Origin: Cranoglanis bouderius
Taxonomy: Eukaryota > Chordata > Actinopteri > Siluriformes > Cranoglanididae
Direction of reading: 5' to 3'
Length of the DNA: 64,000 nucleotides
Assembly: GCA_023630585.1 (NCBI GenBank)
Contig: CM042565.1
Span: 14,199,013-14,263,012 of the forward strand
A program made the position numbers and the translations under genes. Below, piece by piece: positions 53,231-64,000 of this stretch. The notes beneath the pieces are model-generated. The model had not been told where the DNA came from. It worked only from the letters and a program-made list of their open reading frames with translations, and made no database searches. Numbering within the stretch: the first letter of the stretch is position 1; every line of letters starts with the position of its first letter.

Positions 53231-53312
53231 GCAGCCTGACACAAAGCGGAGTTACTGTCACCAACGCAGAGTTGATTATTTTCCTATAATAGCACATCCT
53301 GAAGTGTTTTGT
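53231..53312 (+). repeat. Copy of a palindromic-ended repeat (also at 32311-32385 and 51210-51290)
   Basis: GCAGCCTGACACAAAGCGGA + GTTACTGT, then GTTGATTATTTTCCTATAAT + AGCACA. The same two blocks recur elsewhere in other relative orientations. Confidence 0.6.
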
Positions 53313-53831
53313 ACCTCTTATACCGCAGCAATTTCATCTATGATCAAATTGTTAGGTTGTGTGTTGTGGCCCCCACACGAACAGGAGTTATCACCTTAAG
53401 TCTGTGTCATGGTTCAGTCTAGCTAGCCCACTTCTTGTAATTTTGTGAGTTCATTCTTTCTAAATAATTCAGCACAAATATTTTTTCCAGAGAAACAGCC
53501 TTACCCACCTGTACCCACTTGGACGCCACCATGCTGGAATTTTTTCCCTCCTGCTGATGCTTCACTTCCATTAGTTCCAGCTCCTGCTTTTTCCAGCTGC
53601 AGATGGCAATGCTCTGCTGGTGTGTGTGTTTGTGTGTGTGTGCATTTAGGTGTGTTGCTGGGCTCTTTCCCAACACACACACACACTCTCTGCAGCCAGT
53701 GTGTTTCTGACGGGCAGCACAACGGCCTGCCTCACTCTTGCTGGGACTTTAAAGCCATGGGAAAGCAAACAGACACATCGATGCACACCGGTCTTTTCTC
53801 TGTGCTAGAATGCATGAATATTTTATTTAGT

Positions 53832-53836
53832 GTGTG

Positions 53837-53897
<61 letters not shown>
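53832..53897. repeat. (GT)n-(GA)n microsatellite
   Basis: (GT)n switches to about 20 GA units. A separate (AC)n lies at 53990-54028 and (ATTC)n at 54207-54229. Confidence 0.93.
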
Positions 53898-53899
<2 letters not shown>

Positions 53900-53988
53900 A
53901 GGACAGGAGGAGGCAGGCCGTTAGGGAGAGATAGAGATGTGGAAACTGTCTTCCGGTTTTGAGGATACTTTTTCTCCCTTTCTCTCAA

Positions 53989-54031
<43 letters not shown>

Positions 54032-54229
54032 AGAGACACACGCAAGCAGGTTCCACTATTTATTCAGTGTTTTCTTTGCCATAAATATTATTTTACTAGG
54101 AATAAAAGGAGTTTATTATAATTAATACCACTTTATAGCCCACTATTGAAAAAATATTTGGCAAAATAACTGAAGATTATTTTAAAGTAATCAATAAGTT
54201 TGATTTTCATTCATTCATTCATTCATTCA

Positions 54230-56040
54230 CATCTGTTTTCAGTATTTTCTCTTTATCCTTGTCGTGATGTGTAATGTTGCTTTTGTTCATTAAATTGAGA
54301 AAAACTTCTTCGTCTTTATTTATAGGCTTTTCCACATCAGCCAAGCTGCAAAACATTTGCGATATTTAGACGTTTTTCAGAACTTTTTTGTATCCACATT
54401 TTCAAAATTGGCATAAAAGAGCTAGATGAAAAACCCCTTTGTTTTATCTGTCAAACAAATAGGCTTGGGAAGCTTTGGAATAATTGGTGCCTACAGTAAG
54501 CAGATGCTAATTATCATTTGTTTTTCTCATTTTGATAAATTATGATATTATTACATTTCTATTTCAGTGTAGTGCTGTGTAAGTTCCCCTGCACGCTAAA
54601 CTAGCTGCGAAATGAAGCCACAGAAATGAAACATTTCCAGCATTTAAAACTGTGACACATTACGGAATCTAAAATATATAAACCCCACGTTATATCTGAA
54701 TATTCTGCTCGCACCCAATGTTCATTATCAAACGATGATATGTCACAGCTTTATTTCTGACTGTTATAAAGAGCTAAAACCGGAGACCCCTTAAATATAT
54801 TGAATTGATGCACATTTTTTGGTACTACATCAATTAAAATACCAAGCCCCTTCCATGACATGTAATATTAAGCTATAATGTCAACTGTTTAATATATTTC
54901 AGTATATATATTTTTTTTATTTTTTTAAAGTGTGACTTGTTTAGAGACATTAAAACTGACTCAGAAATGTTGGGCCTGAAAACAGTTTTGTGCGCAGAGC
55001 TCTGTGGTGCAATAGTAACAGCACTGCTGCTGCCCCCAGTGGCTGCACTATGATATTACATTCTACCCAGAACTAGTGACATGTGCACTCTTAGATTTCT
55101 TAAATGATGCTTCGAATATAAAATTTCACATTAATGTTTGTTGACTAACTGTTGCAGTTAGTAGTTGATTGTTGATCTCCATCCACTGTCATTTAATTTA
55201 AAAAGCAACACAGTCAGTGATCCCCTGCATGTACATCACAGTCCCCACTTTAAGAACCACAGCCTTAAAAAACCCAGAGACAAAAATTATTCCTTAAAAT
55301 ATTTCAGTTAGGCCTAAATTGATTTCGCAGGAAGCACATCCGCTCTCCAAAGATCAAATCCAGCCCAAAAACCAAGGGGGAAAAAACTGAAATCTGTAGG
55401 CAGGATGCTTCCTGGCATGTGGTATATTTTCTCCTCCTTAGCAAGTTTAAACAAGAGTTTGGTAAATTACACACATCAGACGAGGCCGAGGCGCTCTTTC
55501 TGCGCCATGAGCAATCTCTCAGTTCCGCTGAGAAAGAAGCTTGTAAATATGGAAGACTCTTCACATGATTTTAGGATCACTTGTTTGAAAGATCTCGCTC
55601 TCTCCCCGTGCTTTGAGTCGCCTCTTCCTTTTTCCTTTCGAATGAAAATTTAATGTTGGTGCCGAAAAGCGCTTGCAGTATTCAGGGCTCAGCAGGCAAA
55701 GATGAAATTCAGAACTCAGTGAAGGATCAGCACATGGTCTTTATATTTTTGTTCATATGATATCACAGGATAAAGAAGCAAGTATTTTTTTTTTTTTTTT
55801 TTTTTTTAATGATCAGTTTATTCAATGTTCTTTGGCCAAATCTGAAGAAAGTGGTATTTGTTTAACAATAGTAGACTTATTAAACATTATTAGAAATTAG
55901 TAATGCTATTAAAATTAGCTCTGACGCTGCTATTGGATCTATCCTCCTTTTCTTTGGTGTCATGTCGCTGTATTAGCCATCTGATCTAACAAAAAAAAAA
56001 AAATAGGATGAATTTAATGTTGACAGGAAAAGTGTATTGT
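54230..56040. other. Intronic sequence without a recognised gene
   Basis: AT-rich non-coding sequence with a T homopolymer at 55786-55807. No repeats assigned with confidence. Confidence 0.4.
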
Positions 56041-56045
56041 ACTGT

Positions 56046-56392
56046 CAGTCCCTCCAGGATTTAGGGATTTTTGCGATTGCAGAAATTAGTGCAGAACCAA
56101 GCAAACTCCGCAATATTCTGAGGAGCTTTTCCACAGATTTAGGCCAAGACACGTCACGTGAATTTTCTATTCACGTGCGTCAAACATGAGTACAGCTCAA
56201 AGAAAAGACACTGCGAAAGACCATGCAAAACAATTTCACGCAAGTGCAATTTCGCCATTTCAAGTTCAAAAATCTCTGCAAATTGCATCGCAAATTTTGA
56301 AAAAAAAAAAAAAAAAAAAAAAAGCAGCAGCAAAATCAAGCATTTTTAGTCCTGTATTTTTAGTCCTGTACTCCAAAATCCTGTATGGACTG
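56046..56392. mobile_element. Miniature inverted-repeat element, copy 2 (347 bp)
   Basis: Left end CAGTCCCTCCAGGATTT and reverse complement of the right end CAGTCCATACAGGATTT. 'GCAAACTCCGCAATATTCTG', 'GGCCAAGACACGTCACGTGA' and 'GAAAGACCATGCAAAACAAT' match copy 1 read in reverse. An A homopolymer (about 23 A) corresponds to the T run in copy 1. Confidence 0.8.
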
Positions 56393-56399
56393 TATCGTA

Positions 56400-58590
56400 C
56401 ACTATAGTTGAACTTTGAACTTTGGAGTGCTTGTTGCTTGGACTTGACACTACCGGCTGATATTGTACGGTGGGTGGATGTGTCTAAATTTCTGCCAGGG
56501 CAGTTTAAATATAAAATAAAATGATAAGTACTAACTATTAGTCAAAACTATTTATACCGTTTCACATGGGTTGTTTATGCAAATTCTTTGCACATGTTAT
56601 TTATCATCGGTGTGAGATCCCTGCTTTCTTTCTGATTTCCTCCGTTTGATTTGCTGTGAGTGAGTCCAGATTGCAACGCTATATCGAGTTACCAAGCCAG
56701 TTTTATCTACCATATGTAGGCCATATGTCAGATTGCATTGCATGACGGAAATTGGAGAAGACAAACGGATCACACGGATGTGCTGTGTGTTTTCTTAATG
56801 GGTCAAGAGTTCACAAAGGTGTTTTCAATTCAACATTTATCAAAAATCTGAACAATTTGTCAGAATATTTGTAAAACAGGATTGACTAACGCATGCAAAT
56901 GGTAACGTATAAAGCATAATGGCGTTAAAAAGTGACTGTAAAGGTGAATGTGCAGTAAAGGTGCAGGATGTGCAGTTACTGGAAAATAATTCCACTAGCA
57001 AACTTTGTGGTAGTGACTGACTCTGCTTTGCGTTGGCCGCATCCCACCTTCTTTTGTCTCCAACATCTTGGCTCACCCATTTATCTTAAACACCCCCTTT
57101 CATCCTTGATCACCTCTGCAGTATCATTGGAGAGATTAGGCATCTTCTCCTCAAGCTGTTCGGGGACTTCACTGGCTTTCAAGAGACTGGCTCATGTTTC
57201 CTTTGTTCACTTGCTGACTGGCAGACTGAGATTCACAGCCAATTAGCTGCAGAGATCTGTCTTGGCTAATAGACTTTATGGGCTCGTCTTCTCCGGGACG
57301 GACATGTGCTGTTGCTGGAACAGAATGGAACGAAAAGAAAGTACAGAAAAGTTTCAGTAAAGTAAAGAAGTAGAGCATTGAAGTAATTTGGAGTTAGTAA
57401 TTGGTGTGAGGTTTTCAGTCCCCAAGTAGTTTCCCACTCCTTGTTCCCTACAAATGTAGTTCCCTACAAATGGCAAAGTACCAGCCAGGGCGCATCGCTT
57501 GGTTTCTTACATGGAGTTGACAGTTTATAAGTTACTAGCTTGGTGGTATTACTAATAACTGGAAATGTATTGCAGGATTTCAGAAGTGTACTTCCACTGT
57601 GCTGACTACAAAATGGCAAAACTACCAAAATAGTGTGTTATTCTTATGGTTCTCAAAGGGGGGTCCAGGGACCGCCAGGGGTCCAAGCACAGCCAGGGAG
57701 TCTGTGATTAATTTGTGTTGCAGTGGTGAAAATCACAAACCATCATTTGGGACCGAATTTCTGGCTTCACTGCACAACACGAACCTAACTAAAAGTGAAA
57801 GATGGCTAAAAGTACTCCATTCTTCAGACGAAAATAAAGTAGACAGTGATCCTTATGTATGTAACTGGTAGGAAACTTTGTGTTTTCCTGATATATTTAT
57901 TGCATACACAACTCCACTCCCTATTATGGAGAGCCTTAAGTATTTAAAAGGACAGAAGCCTACTGACTCTTCACATCCGAGTGGATAATTGAAGAGGGGG
58001 GAAAAAAACTGTCACTATAGCTAGCTAACTAACTAACTATTACTCATTTTCATCAGTAACACTGATGCAGTCAGTCCCTTATTCAGTCCTTAAAATGGCA
58101 GCGATTATACAGTGTGGTGTCACTTGACCGGTCACTTGAATTGAATGGGTTTTAATCCAAACTAAAAAATAATTAGAGTATAAATGTAGATGTAGATTCT
58201 GAGCTAATGAGTTTTGTTCGTGGAAAATCAGAATAAAACTCTCTCTAGCTTAATTAGACATAATATTATTGCACAAATTTAAATAACCGGCTTTAATATT
58301 TGAACTGTTGATCAAATAATTCTGTGCTGAGGGTGTCTGTGGAATTTATTTTACAGCTAAAGGAAATCCCTGACTGCTAAAAGTTTGCAAACGTCTGCGT
58401 TATTCCTTAGTAGTGAATTCTGCGCTGTGGTAATGTTTTGGTCAGCATTCTAGTTGCACCAGACAAAATATAAGCAAAATATTTGTATAAATTTTTATCA
58501 ATTTATAGCAATTACCTCAGAGCTTCCCACACTTTATTTACCTCACAGATAAAATGCTAGACAGTGAGCTATGGACCAAACGCTGACACT
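56400..58590. other. Intronic sequence without a recognised gene
   Basis: No gene. A 'TTCTCAAAGGGGGGTCCAGG' patch at 57651 resembles the end of hAT-derived repeats, but the partner end is unclear. Confidence 0.4.
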
Positions 58591-58753
58591 GTGTTCTTAA
58601 CCTCCTCCAGACATCGAGTCACGATTCCTTGACATTTTCTAAAGCTTTTCTTTATCGATTGGTGCCAGCAATGCCGAGTGTAACTGCACCAAATTTAGCT
58701 GGCTAACTACCTCCTTATTGTAACACACTTTACTGATAGCTAGCAACATTCAA

Positions 58754-59061
58754 GCTGTTTTGACTATGAGCTATAGTTCTAGGGGAAAATAATAGTAATG
58801 TACTGATTGTAATTAACTTCACCATCCTATCAATAAACCCAGAGTATTAACTAGTCAGAGCAGTACAGATGTTGCTAGTAACTTAATGTGACGAATGGCA
58901 AGGAGGTGTGTTAGCAAGCTAGCAACATCTGTGCTGCCTTGACTAGGTAATTTTCTATAAGCATATTGATAAGGCAATGAAGAGAAGTTAATTACTATCA
59001 TTACATTAGTATTCTTTCCCCCTAGCTATTAAGTAAGTAGCCTATAACTAGTCAAAACAGC
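58754..59061. repeat. Imperfect inverted repeat with ~125-140-bp arms (foldback)
   Basis: GCTGTTTTGACTA (58754) pairs with TAGTCAAAACAGC (59049-59061). TAATGTACTGATTGTAATTA + ACTTC pairs with GAAGTTAATTACTATCATTA + CATTA. ACAGATGTTGCTAG (58865-58878) pairs with CTAGCAACATCTGT (58919-58932). The loop is 40 bp. Confidence 0.75.
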
Positions 59062-59079
59062 ATCAATATGCTAGATAAA

Positions 59080-61380
59080 ATTACAGTTTTATATAACAGT
59101 TTAAAGAAAAATCTGATTAGGCCACTCAGAAGACGGCGTTAAATTTAACACAGGCGGTAAATAGTGTGTGTTTTTGTCTGTCCTTGTCGGCTAAATGACA
59201 TTTCATGAGTGATTTGAGCTTCAGTGTTGATGATGAGTAGCAATTATAATGGAGGGAAAAAAGCCCCATTAGCTGCATTGTTTTTAAGTCAAGTGCACTC
59301 CTCAGTGTCACTGGTTCTGGTTGTAATCAATTTAAAGCATTTACATGGCAAAGTGCATGTAAAGTGATATGATACCGTGGGAAATATACAGAAATGTGGA
59401 TGGAATTAATATGTTATCAGATATATGCATGGTAATTTTTTATTTTTTTTTTTAACATATGACGATTTCTTAATTTTTTTTATCCCCCAGCTTTCCCCAA
59501 TTGTTGTTTCTATTCGATCTTAATGACTTATTTATCTATTACTATTTTTTTCTGTTTTCTGCTTTTTTTTTGCACTTTAAGCGCCATTTTAATGCACTAT
59601 AGTATATACTGTAAATTGTTGCTCATGAGATAATCATAAACACACGTATAATTTACTGCAGATGTGTTGAACATAAATGCTCACTTTTATGAATTTCATT
59701 TTCATTCCTAATATTTATTATACGCTAATGATATGTGTGCCATTAGCATGTGTAGATCTGCTTATGGCTCCAATTAGAGAAAGAAAGTCTCCATATTGGC
59801 CACAGAGAAGAGAGAGCTAGATGCACTTAAAGGCTTAATGAGTGATTTTAGGATGATAAAGTGCCAATGAATTCTTGAATAACGTTTCAAATGACACGAT
59901 TAGAATTCATACGGTTGGCCGACGGGGCGGGTTAAAAAGCTCTAAACGCTTTGTTTGCGTTTTTATTGCGTGTAAACACTCGAATCAAAAGCCCTCTTCA
60001 TTTGACTTGCAATGAGCTATGATAGTGGCTCTGAGCAAACACAGGATCAGAAATAGGGCATTTTGACAATCAGCGAGCGCATACCATTGAGCCAGTGTAA
60101 ACAAAGCGGCAATAAATGCCTAACTCGGCTCCCTGGTTACAGCTTTATGTATCCAAACAGGCACTGCGAGTAAAACTATTGGCATTGTGCATCTAAATCA
60201 TTCTTTGCCTCCTCCAGACACTGAGCAATGATTCCTGAACATTTTCTAAAGCTTTTGTTCGTATTGCGACTTTATTATGCCACTTTTGAGCGGCGGTGAC
60301 TATGCTGCTGAATAAACACTAGCTTGTCTAGCTGTTAGTGAATACTAGTTCTCCAAACCATCCATTGAAACAGTAATATACGTTTTTATTATTGCACAAA
60401 CAGAAATTCTTGAATTTAGTCAAATAATAAGCTAAGATATTGCGTCCAACGATGCAATATATAAGCAGTGGTTAAAATAAACACGTACTGTATATACTGT
60501 ATCAATAACAGCCAGTTTACTTTTGTGGGACTTACTTTTATTTTTTTACTTTTTTTTGTCGCCTACAGTGTAAGCTAAAAATGAAAAATAAAGGTGCGTT
60601 CAACTTCTGTCCCCTAACATTCTAGCTACTGTTGTATTTTCCATCCTGCCTGTCAGTGGGATTTTCAAGCAATAGTACTTTTTCTTAATTAAATTGACTC
60701 TTCTTTATTAAATTGACCGAGGTTGTGTTTTCGTTCTAAAGTAGCACATGATTCATTTCACATGACCATCTTCCTGGACGTTATCTGCGTTTGGTTGAAT
60801 CCCAGATGACTCACAATTTGAACATATAGTGCACTATATAGACTTGAGAATCTTATATTTTTGTCTGTGATGCACTGTAAGTAAGTAAGATTTACTGATA
60901 AAGTACATTAAAAAAAAAAAAAAAAAAAAAACTCATGCTGACCAAAGTGCTGTATATTGAATAAAAATGGTACAAGAAATAAAAAAAAAAACAATAGGAT
61001 AAGGAAAACAATAAAATAACAAATAAAACATCTAGACAAGCAAATAGCAATATAAAACACAAAATTGCAACAAATGTGTCAGACTGTCTATCACCTATCG
61101 AACTCCACAGGGAGCAGGAAGGTAAACATGAAGTTTCCGTTATACTAAATAAAGAAATGAATACCAGCATAACAAACCAGTACTCCTGTACACAAATTAT
61201 TCAGGCCAGTAATCACATAAGCTGGCTAGCTTGTTTGCAAGTTGATGAGCTTTTGGTGCTCAGACAAGGCAAACAAAAACAAGATACCGTTCCTCACTTT
61301 GTAGCTTGAATTAACGGAGGTCAATATGTATGTACAGTATTTCCGAGCTCCAGCTTCCTGTTTCCGAGCATTAGCTCTGA
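59080..61380. other. Intronic sequence without a recognised gene
   Basis: Low-repeat sequence. The 59690-60180 part is the best regulatory candidate in the window by appearance. A poly(A) tract lies at 60909-60930. Confidence 0.4.
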
Positions 61381-61389
61381 GGAATAGGA

Positions 61390-61675
61390 ACCCACACCTT
61401 TTCCCACTACTTCACAGACACCGACACACAGTGAGGCCACGCCCCCTTTACTCATTTATGTAAAGGCCACACCTACTTCTCTTGTACTGGTAGTCACAGA
61501 GGCCATACCTGCTTCACTGATACTAATAGGCATATAGGCCACACCTACTTCACTGGCACTGACACACATTGAAGCCACGCCTCCTTTGCTTGTACTGCCA
61601 TGCACAAAGGCCACTTCTACACACCCACTAATAGCCACATAGGCCACACCTACTTCCCTAGTATTAGCAGTTGCT
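61390..61675. repeat. 36-bp minisatellite
   Basis: Unit GGCCACACCTACTTCACTGG + CACTGACACACATTGA. Full units start at 61465, 61501, 61537 and 61573; shorter ones at 61435 (30 bp) and 61609 (33 bp), with a last partial at 61642. The period is a multiple of 3, which produces a spurious minus-strand repeat protein. Confidence 0.9.
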
Positions 61676-61699
61676 ATTTCTTGATACAGCTGCACCGAT

Positions 61700-62880
61700 T
61701 CCAGTAGACCATATCATAGTGAGCTCAGTAATATAATCCATTTCAAATGTTATAACCAGCTTAAGCAAATTTTACCCACAGTTCTTCTGCCATTGTCATC
61801 ATTGCTCTCTGCCCTGCTGTGATATGAGGCTAAATGGCATGCCTTTGCTTTCACTGAAGCAATTTATGTCAGAAAAACACTGACAAATCCAGCAGGCCAT
61901 CTTCACACTCCAGCGTGCGCTTCTGATTCCAAGAAACGATGATGCACAACACATATTAATACATTCTGTCTGATCTCCAAGATGCTGCTCGCTTTTTGAG
62001 TTACCTCATCGCTAGCGTTTCAGACTTATTTATTCCACCTTCACTGCTTCACCTTGCAGCTCAAATCAGTGATGTGGGCATGAAGGATTTCTGTCAGTGG
62101 TTTAATCTAGACTCGGGGCTGTCCTCTTTGTCTGTCTTTGTGTTGCTGAACAAGGCGAAAGCTTGGATTTACGAGGGCTCGCTAATGACCACGGAGAGGG
62201 ACGGAGTAAGAAATAGATAAAGAAAAGGTTGGAGTGACATTTATATCTCTCCAGCTCAGAGCGACACTGCCCTGCGTCCTTGCTTCTATACCGACCCGGC
62301 TAAAGTGCTGACTCAGGCCCAGGAACAAAAGAGAGATGCTAGCCTCTGTGCTACGTTCACAAACTAGCCGGCTGTAATGCATGCGATAATAAAGCGCTTA
62401 CAGTAGTTTCATTGTGTTCATATTTTCCACATTTTTTCTTTGCGAGTTTTATTTTGTTCCTGTCCTCCAGAGCTACTACTCTCCATCTTTCTTTCACGCT
62501 AATTTCATTTAGTGTCACGTTTTCCCGTTCGTTTGCATGCACTAAATCAGAGCGTCCTAATGAAGTGCAGAGCCAAATTTCCTCGCTCATCCTCCCACAC
62601 ACACTGCAGTGGAGCATTCCATTACAGCAGGTGAAATATTAAGACAAATGCATTTGATTTGGTTGTAGTAGGTGTAGAGGGCCGTGTGTCAAGGAGAGGT
62701 GAGGACTCAGACACAGTGGAATTGCTGGAATACTGCAGAGCGAAGTAAACAGCAGGACTTTGCTCAGTGTGGGTGTGGGTTCAGAACATTCAGAATTATT
62801 ACAGCTGGAGACATTTAAACTTTAAGGTTGAAATATTATAGCGATGCTTATTAATAACTTTCAGATGTTTGAAATGCAGC
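61700..62880. other. Intronic sequence without a recognised gene
   Basis: Nothing recognised. Confidence 0.4.
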
Positions 62881-62890
62881 TCAGTGTGTG

Positions 62891-62891
<1 letters not shown>

Positions 62892-62938
<47 letters not shown>
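62892..62938. repeat. (AT)n microsatellite at the edge of the Tc1 remnant
   Basis: Pure AT run next to the decayed 3' end of the transposase. Confidence 0.93.
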
Positions 62939-62943
<5 letters not shown>

Positions 62944-62964
62944 CTGTATATGTACATACATTCA

Positions 62965-64000
62965 CATATGTACTGTCGGTCCCCCTTGTACCACCAAAAC
63001 AGCTCTGACCCATCGAGGCATGGACTCCACAAGACCTCTGAAGGTGTGCTGCGGTATCTAGCACCAGATCCTTTAAGTCCTGTAAGTTGCGAGGTGGGGC
63101 CTCCATGGATCGGACTTGTTTGTCCAGCAGATCCCACAGACGCTGGACCGAATTGAGATCTGGGGAATTTGGAGGCCAAGTCAACACCTTGAACTCTTGT
63201 CATGTTCCTCAAACCATTCCTGAACAATTTTTGCAGTGTGGAAGGGCACATTATCCTTCTGAAAAAGGCCAGTGCCATTAGGGAATACCGATGCCATGAA
63301 GGGGTGAACTTGGTCTGCAGCAATGTTTAGGTAGGTGGTATGTGCCAAAGTAACATCCAGATGAATGCCAGGACCCAAAGTTTCCCAGCAGAACATTGCC
63401 CAGAGCATCACACTTCCTCCGCCGGCTTGCCTTCTTCCCATAGTGCATTCTGGTGCCATCTCTTTCCCAGGTAAGCGACGCACACGCACACGGCCGTCCA
63501 CATGATGTGAAAGAAAACGTGATTCATCAGACCAGGCCACCTTCTTCCACTGCTCCATGGTCCAGTCCTGATGCTCATGTATCCATTGTAGGTGCTTTCG
63601 GTGGTGGACAGGGGTCAGTATGGGCACTCTGAATGGTCTGCGGCTACGCAGCTCCATACGCAGTAAGCTGTGATGCACTGTGTGTTCTGACACCTTTCTA
63701 TCAGAGCCAGCATGAACTTTTTTCAGCAATTTGTGCTACAGTAGCTCTTCTGTGGGATCGGACCAGACGGGCTAGCTTTCACTCCCCACGCACATCAGTG
63801 AGCCTTGGCCACCCATGACCCTGTCACCTGTACACTGGTTGTCATTCCTTGGGCCACTTTTGGTAGGTACTAACCACTGCATACCGGGAACACCCCACAA
63901 GACCTGCTGTTTTGGAGATGCTCTGACCCAGTCCTCTAGCCATCACAATTTGGCCTTTGTAGAAGTCATTTAGATCCTTATGCTTTCCCATTTTTTTTGT
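62965..64000 (-). mobile_element. Tc1/mariner-type transposon remnant, extends beyond the window
   Basis: It contains almost the whole transposase frame on the minus strand. The 5' terminal repeat must lie beyond position 64000. On the left it fades into TA-rich sequence and (AT)n, and no terminal inverted repeat could be identified there. Confidence 0.85.
62980..63991 (-). pseudogene. Decayed Tc1-like transposase
   Basis: An ATG at 63991-63989 opens a helix-turn-helix-type N-terminus (MGKHKDLNDFYKGQIV, then SISKTAGLVGCSR). In-frame TGA codons sit at 63844-63842, 63826-63824 and 63781-63779. A one-base gain in an A6 run (63718-63723) moves to the next frame, which runs to about 63195 and holds the first two catalytic aspartates (WSDESRF, then KDNVPFH). 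A one-base loss near 63195 restores the first frame for WPPNSPDLNSVQRLWDLLDK. The third acidic position, 37 residues after the second Asp, reads Gln. The frame is lost again near 63062. The protein would cut and paste the element at TA sites; this copy cannot make it. Confidence 0.88.

Larger units (their letters stand above)
45425..64000 (+). other. Presumed downstream intron of dcc (partial)
   Basis: No further Ig-type exon with compatible phase-1 splice sites was recognised between the donor and the window end. The interval holds a hAT-type element, other repeats, a palindrome, a minisatellite and a Tc1 remnant. Confidence 0.65.

Noticed and set aside
62799..63323. 174-codon minus-strand frame ending in a Tyr-Ile run
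   Set aside because: It overlaps the transposase in the wrong frame and finishes in an (AT)n microsatellite.

Overview
This window looks like a piece of a teleost fish chromosome, most likely an otophysan and possibly a catfish. The evidence is tRNA-derived SINEs ending in the 'CTTTGGATAAAAGC / CAAATG' tail, a second SINE family ending in (GGAT)n, Tc1-like, hAT-like, RTE-like and L1-like remnants, and abundant (TA)n, (GT)n and TTTC microsatellites. There are no operons, phage, CRISPR arrays or structural RNA genes. Species assignment is inference from remembered repeat families.

Only one host protein-coding segment can be supported: a 324-bp, phase-1/phase-1 exon at 45101-45424 (+). It has a polypyrimidine tract and AG acceptor, a GTGAGT donor, and encodes one immunoglobulin-like domain closest to the first Ig domain of the netrin receptor DCC (paralogue: neogenin). 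Everything upstream (about 45 kb) and downstream (about 18.6 kb) reads as the flanking introns of that gene, which fits the very large 5' introns known for DCC.

Region by region. 1-5.3 kb: degenerate SINE pieces and an L1-type reverse-transcriptase C-terminal remnant. 5.3-10 kb: a purine-rich degenerate array (7.7-8.6 kb), a (TG)(TA)(TG) tract and a 480-bp inverted-terminal-repeat element. 11-12.6 kb: a full-length SINE with a 13-bp target duplication, a 32-bp minisatellite split by another SINE, and paired hairpins. 19-28 kb: a probable solo LTR, a 47-bp degenerate minisatellite, a nested palindromic repeat and a degenerate ~60-bp array. 31-35 kb: SINE copies, a TTTC-based higher-order repeat, a 19-bp minisatellite and a CT-rich tract. 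37.5 and 56 kb: two copies of one miniature inverted-repeat element in opposite orientation. 43 kb: a 33-bp minisatellite with an RTE-type LINE tail between long direct repeats. 45.1-45.7 kb: the exon, closely followed by a 192-bp hAT-type miniature element with a perfect 8-bp target duplication. 58.6-61.7 kb: a foldback repeat, a candidate regulatory block and a 36-bp minisatellite. 62.9-64.0 kb: a decayed Tc1-like transposase running to the window end.

The long open frames elsewhere are explained by simple or tandem repeats or have no recognisable protein character. I do not see a new multi-gene system. The more interesting points are nested insertions, repeat architecture, the very young-looking hAT element beside the exon, and a few non-repetitive intronic blocks that could be enhancers.
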